Assembly (NCBI RefSeq): GCF_014764505.1
Contig: NZ_JACXWX010000034.1
Coordinates: 1-48,994, forward strand
Length of the DNA stretch: 48,994 nucleotides
Source: Phormidium tenue FACHB-886
Lineage (GTDB): Bacteria > Cyanobacteriota > Cyanobacteriia > Elainellales > Elainellaceae
Reading direction: 5' to 3'
Part shown: positions 43,196 to 48,994 of the stretch, in pieces
Layout of the letters: each line of letters begins with the position of its first letter
Position numbering within the stretch: position 1 is the first letter of the stretch
The notes under the pieces: generated by a model
Seen by the model: the letters and a program-made list of their open reading frames with translations, nothing else
What the model was told of the DNA's origin: nothing
Database searches by the model: none
Program-made: the position numbers and the translations under genes

Positions 43196-44008
43196 CTACT
43201 CGATAACAGAGCTTGCTGCCTCACTGATCAAACTGGCAACCTCTTTTGGATGAGAAATATAGGACACATGACTTGCTTTAATCTCAGTTGTTTTAGCACC
43301 AATTCGGTTTGCCATGAATCGCTCAAGCTCTGGGTTGATTGCCTGGTCTTCTTGACCTACGAGATACCATGAAGGAATCGTCTGCCAAGCTGCGCTGTCT
43401 ACAGATTGTTCAAAAACCACCTTGGCAGGGGGCTTTTGCGTCGCCGCCAGCACTTGCGCTTCAGCTGTCGGTACATCTTTAGCAAAGAACTCGTGAAACT
43501 TCTCGCGATCGATGTAAAGAAAGCCCGCTGTATCAGCTACGAATGCTGTGCTGATGGGAGGGGGCGCGTATCTGCCATTTAACTGGCTAGTCGTCTCACC
43601 TGGCTCTGGTGCAAAAGCATTGATATAAACTAATGCTTTCACTTGCGGGTTATCAGCCGCCGCACCTGTGATCACGGTTCCACCATAAGAATGCCCGACC
43701 ACAACCACGGGTCCCTGCTGGGCATCGATAATTCGCTTGGTTGTGGCAATATCATCTGGCAGAGAAGTGAGCGGATTTTGCACAGCAGTTACGACATAGC
43801 CATCCTCTTGCAAAAGTGAAATAACGTGTTGCCAGGATGTTGCGTCGGCGTTGGTGCCATGAACTAGAACAATCGCAGGTTTAGCGTTGGATGTTTGGGC
43901 TGATTGCTTTAAGTTAGCTGACGTTGGATGCATTGATGCGATAACGACAACGCTAAAGGCGAGCAACCACAGCGACAATCTTTGAACCTTTTTCCATGTA
44001 AAAATCAT
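43196..44008 (-). CDS. Alpha/beta hydrolase with signal peptide (paralogue 2)
   Basis: This 270-residue protein starts MIFTWKKVQRLSLWLLAFSV, a signal peptide or anchor ending near residue 30, and continues as an alpha/beta hydrolase (VLVHGTNADATSWQHVISLL, nucleophile Ser in VGHSYGG, GQEDQAINPE, SHVSYISHP). The core is very similar to the cytosolic copy at 42392. The ATG at 44008 is preferred because GAGGTGA, complementary to the 16S tail, lies eight bases before it; a GTG at 44020 is in frame. It is probably periplasmic. Confidence 0.83.
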   Translation of the reverse strand: MIFTWKKVQRLSLWLLAFSVVVIASMHPTSANLKQSAQTSNAKPAIVLVHGTNADATSWQHVISLLQEDGYVVTAVQNPLTSLPDDIATTKRIIDAQQGPVVVVGHSYGGTVITGAAADNPQVKALVYINAFAPEPGETTSQLNGRYAPPPISTAFVADTAGFLYIDREKFHEFFAKDVPTAEAQVLAATQKPPAKVVFEQSVDSAAWQTIPSWYLVGQEDQAINPELERFMANRIGAKTTEIKASHVSYISHPKEVASLISEAASSVIE

Positions 44009-44022
44009 CGTTGTGCTCACCT

Positions 44023-44694
44023 CTATACTTCTACTAAATTGCTGATTGATGCCATTGCGGCTACAACGTTCTCTGTTGACAGAACCGCATTGGCAATATA
44101 TCCAAAGTTGATCAATGCTGCCTTATAGCCATCACCCAGTTCTGGATGTCTTGGGGCAGCCGTTGCATCCTTGACGACAAGCACCTCAAATCCTTGCTCA
44201 ATCAAATCGCGTAGGTGAGCTTCAACACAAATGTTTGCCAGCATTCCCAGGAGAATGACTTTACTGATATTACGCTTACGCAGTTGCAAAACGAGGTCGT
44301 TGCTCTGTGGTCCATAAGCTTTATGAGGACTGACGACGATCGTCTTACCATCTTCAATGAAGGGTTTATAGCGATCGAGCCAGTCAGCACCAGATCCCAA
44401 AAAGCCGTCAAGATTTAACGCTCCTTTGCGATCGAACTCTCTCGACTCCAACATCATGCGCTCTACAACTCCGGCAAACTTCCAACCATAATCGGTAGGA
44501 TAGTAATAGTGGGGAGAGATGAACACCTCAAAGTCATTTTGCTTTGCTGCTTTGAAAATGCGTTCGATATTTTCGATGGTTTGATTTTCCTCAACACTGG
44601 CTCCCACCAAGCCCCAAGAAACACCTTTTTCGTCTAGAACATCGTTCTGTGGATCAATAACGACAATTGCTGTGTCGTTTTTGTTGATATTCAT
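44023..44694 (-). CDS. Cysteine hydrolase, isochorismatase family
   Basis: This 223-residue cytosolic enzyme has the Asp-Lys-Cys triad of the isochorismatase/nicotinamidase superfamily: Asp14 in VVIDPQND, Lys in VSPHKAYGP and Cys in LANICVEAHLRDL. The family hydrolyses ethers, amides or N-carbamoyl compounds. The start is the ATG at 44694 (MNINKND) with AGGAGA seven bases upstream; the longer frame from 44742 is less likely. It sits 14 bases before the exported hydrolase start, in the same operon. No specific substrate can be given. Confidence 0.87.
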   Translation of the reverse strand: MNINKNDTAIVVIDPQNDVLDEKGVSWGLVGASVEENQTIENIERIFKAAKQNDFEVFISPHYYYPTDYGWKFAGVVERMMLESREFDRKGALNLDGFLGSGADWLDRYKPFIEDGKTIVVSPHKAYGPQSNDLVLQLRKRNISKVILLGMLANICVEAHLRDLIEQGFEVLVVKDATAAPRHPELGDGYKAALINFGYIANAVLSTENVVAAMASISNLVEV

Positions 44695-44748
44695 GGTCTT
44701 TCTCCTCGCTTGTTGATGTTCATGATTTTCTTCTGCGTTCATATCTCT

Positions 44749-45570
44749 CTACTGCGCTGTCGCAGCATGTTCGATAACTTCAACAACGGCATCTGGATGG
44801 GAAATCATCACGACATGGGATGCGCCATTCACTGCAACGGTTTCCTTTGAACCAGCGCGGTTCGCCATGAAAGACAGGGCTGCTGGAGGAATGTTCAAGT
44901 CGCGATCGCCATAGATAAACCAGGACGGGGTAGATTTCCATGCAGGTTCGCCAGAGGCTTCATTAAGCGCGGCGTCCGCAATCGGACGCTGGGTACTAGC
45001 CATTAGCTGTGCATCGCTAGCGGATACATCTGCGGCAAACTGCGCGTGGAACTTGTCTTGCTGAATGTAGAGGTCTTTGCTGCCATCGGGCAACTCGACT
45101 GGAGGCGCGAGGGTTGGTGCAAGCGTGCTACCTGGATAACGTCCTGAAAGTTCGATGGCAGACTCGCCTGCATCGGGAGCAAAGCCAGCAACGTAGACCA
45201 GTGCCTTTACATTCTTGTTGCCATTAACTGCGTTAGTGATTACTGCACCTCCGTAGGAGTGCCCAACCAGCACGATGGGACCCTCAATAGCCTTAAGAGC
45301 GCTGGCAACATAGCCTGCATCGCTTTTGACTCCGCGCAAAGGATTAGCCACAGCAACTGTCGGGTAGCCTTTAGCAATCAATTTGGTCAATACACCGTTC
45401 CAACCGGCAGATTCAGCGAAGGCACCGTGAACGAGGACGATCGTGGGCTTGCTGGTTTGTGCATTTGCAGTATTCATAATGGCTCCTAGAGATGTGATCG
45501 CGATGGTTCCTAGAAAGAGTGCAACAATCAGAAGCAGACGGACGCCGTTTCTGAGAGTGAGCATATTCAT
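44749..45570 (-). CDS. Alpha/beta hydrolase with signal peptide (paralogue 3)
   Basis: This 273-residue exported alpha/beta hydrolase has a signal peptide in about the first 40 residues (LLLIVALFLGTIAITSLG), then VLVHGAFAESAGWNGVLTKL, nucleophile Ser in LVGHSYGGAVITNA, YGDRDLNIPP (Asp) and ASHVVMISHPD (His). It is related to the two hydrolases above but more distant. The ATG at 45570 follows AAGGGA; a TTG at 45588 is also in frame. Together the three hydrolases suggest expansion by tandem duplication in an esterase cluster. Confidence 0.87.
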   Translation of the reverse strand: MNMLTLRNGVRLLLIVALFLGTIAITSLGAIMNTANAQTSKPTIVLVHGAFAESAGWNGVLTKLIAKGYPTVAVANPLRGVKSDAGYVASALKAIEGPIVLVGHSYGGAVITNAVNGNKNVKALVYVAGFAPDAGESAIELSGRYPGSTLAPTLAPPVELPDGSKDLYIQQDKFHAQFAADVSASDAQLMASTQRPIADAALNEASGEPAWKSTPSWFIYGDRDLNIPPAALSFMANRAGSKETVAVNGASHVVMISHPDAVVEVIEHAATAQ

Positions 45571-45681
45571 GTTGTAATTCCCTTTCAATTTGTTTATTTC
45601 ACTGGATGATAGAAGAACTGTTTCTACAAATTTAGAATTGATGGCATTAACGCGGATATTACAGAACCTAACTCTAATGTC

Positions 45682-46473
45682 TCACACGGTAGGAATGGTT
45701 CCACCATCAATTACAAGCTCAGTTCCGTTGATATAGGAAGCGCGATCGGACACCAGGAAAGCAACCAGTTCAGCCACCTCTTCGGGGCGACCCGGACGAC
45801 CGATCGGAATTCCTCCCAAAGAATTCGTCAGCTTAAGTTTTGCAGTCTCAAAATTTGTTCCCGTACTGGCAGCGATTTTCTCAATCCTCGTTTTGGTCGC
45901 TGATGTTTCGATGAACCCGGGAGCAACTGTATTTACCCGCACTCCTTTTGGTGCAACTTCTTTGGAGAGCCCTTTGCTGTAGTTCGTCAGCGCTGCCTTT
46001 GCCGCAGCCAATGGCAAGGTTGCATAAAGCGGCAGGGTGCGCTGGATAGACGAAATATGGATAATGACACCCGCACCTTGCTCTAGCATCTGGGGCAGAA
46101 ACGCCCGATCTAAGCGAACAGCAGCGAACAAATTTGCATTGAAGGTCTGCTGCCAATCCTCGTCACTGAGGACAAGTGCGCCACCCGTGGGGGCAGAGGA
46201 ACCGCCCACATTATTGATCAGGATATCTAAGCCACCGAGACGAGCAAACACTTCCTTGACAACTTTTTCCACGCCGTTAGGTGTACTGATGTCAGACTGA
46301 ATCAATAAATCCGGCGATCGCAGTTCATCCAGCGTTGAACGAGCGGTTGTCATAACTTTTGCACCAGCCTGCCTCAAGCGGTTGACGATCGCTTCACCCA
46401 TACCTTTGGTTCCACCTGTTACTAGTACTCTCTTGTCAGATAGCTCGTTAGGATCAATTTGAATCGTTGTCAT
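45682..46473 (-). CDS. Short-chain dehydrogenase/reductase lacking the catalytic Tyr
   Basis: This 263-residue SDR has TGGTKGMG (cofactor glycine motif), NNVGG and SS141-142 (ISSIQRTLPL) with Lys159 in LAAAK, but the residue four before that Lys is Leu155 where the catalytic Tyr of YxxxK should be. The rest (GVRVNTVAPGFIETSA, GRPGRPEEVAELVAFL, YINGTELVIDGG) is well conserved. I use the ATG at 46473 (MTTIQID); the longer frame from 46539 overlaps the upstream gene. The Tyr150 in LPLYATLPL is nearby and might substitute. Function uncertain. Confidence 0.82.
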   Translation of the reverse strand: MTTIQIDPNELSDKRVLVTGGTKGMGEAIVNRLRQAGAKVMTTARSTLDELRSPDLLIQSDISTPNGVEKVVKEVFARLGGLDILINNVGGSSAPTGGALVLSDEDWQQTFNANLFAAVRLDRAFLPQMLEQGAGVIIHISSIQRTLPLYATLPLAAAKAALTNYSKGLSKEVAPKGVRVNTVAPGFIETSATKTRIEKIAASTGTNFETAKLKLTNSLGGIPIGRPGRPEEVAELVAFLVSDRASYINGTELVIDGGTIPTV

Positions 46474-46519
46474 GAGCCTAAAATTCTCATCTAGATGTTT
46501 AGATTGTGTTTCGATATGT

Positions 46520-47518
46520 TCATCCCTGTTGGAGCACAACTTTGCCCAACGCCTGTCCTGATTCAGCCCGTTGGTGTGCCTGAGTCACTTCAGAAAAATT
46601 AAATACTCTGGTATCCAATAGAGGATGCACATGCCCTGCATCCGCCAGTTGAGCCACTTGTGACAAAATCTTTCCTTGTTGCGATCGCCCCACGTTATGA
46701 AGAATGGGAATGAGTCGATAAACCAAATGCAGGGTGAGTCCTTTGGTGTGAAGTAGGGTTAGATCTTGCTTAGACGTCGAAACAATCGAAACTACGGTGC
46801 CATTCAGCTTTGCTGCTCTGAATGCATTTTGCAGATTGTCATTTCCCACCGTGTCAAACACCACATCGAACCCCTGTCCATTCGTGTGGTCTGCCACGAA
46901 TTCTTCGACCGTCTGTTGGCGGTAGTTGATGGTGAAATCGGCTCCCAATTTACGGGCGAGCGCCCCTTTCCCCTCACTGGATACCAGGGCATAAACCGTT
47001 GCCCCCGCCCACTTCGCCAGCTGCAACCCAATATGCCCCACACCTCCCGTTGCACCATAAATTAACACCCGTTGTCCGGGTTGCACCTGAGCGCGATCGA
47101 TGATGGCTTCCCATGCCGTAATTGAAATCAGGGGCAGGGCGGCTGCAGCCACCATAGTGAGGGACTTGGGCTTACGAGCCACCAAATCTGCATCCGCCAA
47201 CATATATTCAGCTAGGGCACCCCCCAGCCCTTTGACTCCGCCTGGACAAGCATACACTTCGTCTCCAGGTTGAAAGGTGCTTACTCCCTCGCCAACTGCT
47301 TCCACCACTCCAGCCACATCCCCATGCAGCACCGCAGGAAGATCAGGGGCAACAGACGCGTATGCAGGTATGCCCTGACGGATTTTGAGATCTACAGGAT
47401 TCACGCTGGTTGCCATCACCCGAATCAACACATGATTGGGTAAAATCTGGGGAACCGGGATATCTGCCGTCTCGAAGACAGTAGGATCACCAAACCGGTT
47501 GATGATTTGAGCTTGCAT
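46520..47518 (-). CDS. NADP-dependent quinone oxidoreductase (zinc-free MDR)
   Basis: This 332-residue medium-chain dehydrogenase-like protein has no structural-zinc cysteines and the dinucleotide motif GATGGVGHIGLQLA. Its N-terminus (MQAQIINRFGDPTVFETADI) and SVNPVDLKIRQGIPAYASVA are typical of quinone oxidoreductases or 2-alkenal reductases. The start is the ATG at 47518 with GAGG eight bases upstream. It is 46 bases before the SDR. It likely reduces quinones or enals produced in the pathway of the surrounding hydrolases. Confidence 0.88.
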   Translation of the reverse strand: MQAQIINRFGDPTVFETADIPVPQILPNHVLIRVMATSVNPVDLKIRQGIPAYASVAPDLPAVLHGDVAGVVEAVGEGVSTFQPGDEVYACPGGVKGLGGALAEYMLADADLVARKPKSLTMVAAAALPLISITAWEAIIDRAQVQPGQRVLIYGATGGVGHIGLQLAKWAGATVYALVSSEGKGALARKLGADFTINYRQQTVEEFVADHTNGQGFDVVFDTVGNDNLQNAFRAAKLNGTVVSIVSTSKQDLTLLHTKGLTLHLVYRLIPILHNVGRSQQGKILSQVAQLADAGHVHPLLDTRVFNFSEVTQAHQRAESGQALGKVVLQQG

Positions 47519-47538
47519 TGGAATTACCTCATTGAGGA

Positions 47539-47640
47539 TGACGCGGGAACACGAAGAGTGGGGGGAAGGGAACGCGGGGATACGGAGACATGGGAATTTC
47601 AATCGCTCTTTTGGTTCTCCGCGTCCCCTCTCTCCGCGTC
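47539..47640. repeat. GC-rich intergenic repeat with imperfect inverted arms
   Basis: The spacer between the esterase stop and the quinone oxidoreductase start has GACGCGGGAACACG...ACGCGGGGATACGGAGAC on the left and CTCCGCGTCC twice on the right (about 47617-47640). The arms are imperfectly complementary and belong to the GACGCGG/CCGCGTC repeats found between many cyanobacterial genes; GGCGGAGACGCGAAG at about 43147-43162 is another piece. It may form a stem in the polycistronic RNA. Confidence 0.5.
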
Positions 47641-48636
47641 CTATTGCAAATATTTCTTCAGCTCAGCCGCTGCTTGAACAAAAAGAGAACGAGTTGCTGG
47701 AAGCTCGGCTAAACCATTGAGCAGCCCGAAGTCATGAATCATGCCGTTGTACTGCACGACGGTTACGTCTACCCCAGCTTCATCGAGCTTACGCCCATAA
47801 GCGATGCCTTCGTCATGCAAAATGTCGCTCTCTGCAACCACAACTAACGCTGGAGGCAAGCCTTTCAGTTGCTCAACAGTAGCCCGTAAAGGGGAAGCAT
47901 AGATGTCTTTGCGTTTTTCTGGATCAGCAATGTACATGTCATACATCCACTTCATCGCTGGTACGGTTAGGAACCTTTTGTCACCAAATTGATGATAAGA
48001 ATCCGTTTCAAAATCAGCATCTACGATCGGCCAAAACAGGATTTGCAGCTTAATGTGTGGTCCTCCCTTCTCTTTTGCCAGCAACGTCGTCACGGTGGAC
48101 ATGTTGCCGCCGACACTGTTTCCAACGACTGCCAGATTTTTGCCATCCACTCCAATCTCTTCTCCATGCTCAGCAACCCATTTGGTTGCAGCATAGATCT
48201 CATTAATTGCTTGTGGATATTGAGCATCGGGAGTGCGAGTGTAGTTGACAAAGACAGCCGCAAACCCTGAAAGCACAACGAGGTCACGAACCATGCGTTT
48301 GTGTGTGGGATAATCACCCAATACCCAACCACCACCGTGAATAAACATGAAAACAGGCAATATGCCTTTGACACCCTCAGGTCGCACAATGTTGAGTGTG
48401 ATCGTGTAACCATCAGCGGTAATCGTCTTCTCAGATTCCTCAATGCCTGAAAGATCGACTTTAACGGAAGCCTGTCCATCCACAAGTACTTGACGTGCTT
48501 CGAGTGGGGACAATGTCTCTAAACCCACACCACCTGAATTCAACACTTTCAAGAATTCCTTCGTTCCTCTGGAAAGGCGTGGATCATCTGCAACTTCCAA
48601 AATTTTTACTGCTGGTGAGTTTAGTTGAGAAACCAT
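47641..48636 (-). CDS. HSL-type alpha/beta hydrolase (esterase/lipase)
   Basis: This 331-residue enzyme belongs to the hormone-sensitive-lipase branch. HGGGWVLGD is the oxyanion motif, GNSVGGNMS carries the nucleophile Ser, AESDILHDEG the acid and MIHDFGLLN the His. It is cytosolic, with no signal. The start at ATG 48636 follows AAGGAG by seven bases; a frame from 48669 is longer without support. It is the first gene of the minus-strand hydrolase cluster. Confidence 0.9.
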   Translation of the reverse strand: MVSQLNSPAVKILEVADDPRLSRGTKEFLKVLNSGGVGLETLSPLEARQVLVDGQASVKVDLSGIEESEKTITADGYTITLNIVRPEGVKGILPVFMFIHGGGWVLGDYPTHKRMVRDLVVLSGFAAVFVNYTRTPDAQYPQAINEIYAATKWVAEHGEEIGVDGKNLAVVGNSVGGNMSTVTTLLAKEKGGPHIKLQILFWPIVDADFETDSYHQFGDKRFLTVPAMKWMYDMYIADPEKRKDIYASPLRATVEQLKGLPPALVVVAESDILHDEGIAYGRKLDEAGVDVTVVQYNGMIHDFGLLNGLAELPATRSLFVQAAAELKKYLQ

Positions 48637-48931
48637 AGCGTTCTCCTTTTGTTGATGAATAGCGAACAATTTGTTGAAATGACACTGTTAAGCCAATTGG
48701 CTTGATCGTGTTCATTAATGGGTAATGATTGTGAAATGACAATCACTTTCTACCAACATCGCTTCCGAGGCAACATTGTTTCCTGCTGGTGACTAGCATG
48801 ATGTCTTCCTCAGCAACGTGGGTGGCTTGAGCAAAGTGGGCAAATTATCTAGCGGTAGCCGCCTCATTTGAGATTTTGCTACCATTGCCTAGAGCGTGTT
48901 ATGCACTTTTGGGATTGGCTAGAGTGGGAGT
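48637..48931. promoter_or_regulatory. Promoter region of the hydrolase cluster and left end of an IS5-type element
   Basis: The minus-strand cluster's promoter should lie in 48640-48880, where TGACAATCACTTTC and GATTGTGAAATGACAATC (an imperfect inverted repeat near 48727-48745) may be a regulator site. AGAGCGTGTTATGCACTTTTGGG at about 48892-48914 resembles the terminal repeat of IS5/ISL2-group elements, so the insertion sequence begins close to 48893. No regulatory gene for the cluster is visible. Confidence 0.4.
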
Positions 48932-48994
48932 ATGGAAAGAAAAGTATACCCAACAGATGTGAGCGATGAGGAGTGGGCATTTGTCGCTCCTTAC
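48932..48994 (+). CDS. 5' end of an IS5-family transposase
   Basis: An ATG at 48932 opens MERKVYPTDVSDEEWAFVAP, running off the window end. The Y(P/Q)xDVSDEEWAFVAPY pattern is the start of IS5 transposases of the ISL2/IS1031 type. GGGAG lies upstream. It differs from the complete IS5 transposase at 36781. Whether the element is intact cannot be seen. Confidence 0.75.
   Translation, partial: MERKVYPTDVSDEEWAFVAPY

Overview
The window comes from a cyanobacterial chromosome. HIP1-type GCGATCGC/CGATCG octamers occur inside almost every gene, there is a phycobilisome core (allophycocyanin alpha-type) gene at 38513-38998, and several gene families are typical of cyanobacteria (stressosome RsbRST, ATP-grasp, AIM24, TPR/GT2, NACHT remnant). 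I cannot name the genus from sequence alone. No rRNA, tRNA or CRISPR array was seen.

Region A (1-18.3 kb) is a sulfur-acquisition island. It holds a DUF442 phosphatase-like protein, a TauA/SsuA-type sulfonate ABC transporter (permease, binding protein, ATPase), the MetY-MetX pair for direct sulfhydrylation of O-acetylhomoserine, a membrane GT-C-like protein and a CmcJ/NvfI-type oxygenase. Next comes a two-domain protein joining an FAD/NAD(P)-binding module to an ETHE1-type persulfide dioxygenase. A divergent operon follows, encoding a 44-residue peptide, an SfnB-like flavoprotein, a DszC/SfnB-like flavoprotein and an NtaA/SnaA/DszA-type LLM monooxygenase. A TauE/SafE sulfite exporter and an AIM24 protein close the region. 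Read together: import organosulfonates, strip sulfite or sulfide oxidatively, fix sulfide into homocysteine, and oxidise or export excess persulfide and sulfite. A GAGTTACCG/ACCGTAG-like motif recurs upstream of several of these units.

Region B (18.3-21.9 kb) starts with a strong terminator, an imperfect-inverted-repeat element and decayed MerR and IS630 genes. It then has an intact isoaspartyl peptidase followed 10 bases later by an ATP-grasp enzyme.

Region C (22.1-29.4 kb, minus strand) is a six-gene stressosome operon read rsbR, rsbS, rsbT, an RsbT-RsbX fusion, an RsbT/W-type ATPase fused to a histidine kinase with two receivers, and a second hybrid kinase. The genes are nearly contiguous or overlapping. 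It couples an RsbRST core directly to two-component signalling.

Region D (29.4-42.3 kb) is a decay zone: remnants of IS6-, IS5- and IS701-type transposases, an intact ISNCY-like element, an intact IS5 element with a TTA duplication, and broken Crp, GT2, TPR, pentapeptide, NACHT and OmpR-type regulator genes. Intact genes among them are a GHL10-type glycoside hydrolase, a TTG-started protein of unknown function, the phycobiliprotein and a fatty-acid hydroxylase.

Region E (42.4-48.6 kb, minus strand) is a run of seven soluble or exported enzymes: three related alpha/beta hydrolases, an isochorismatase-type hydrolase, an SDR that lacks the canonical catalytic Tyr, a quinone oxidoreductase and an HSL-type esterase. 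It looks like an ester/quinone detoxification or catabolic cluster. The window ends inside another IS5-type transposase.
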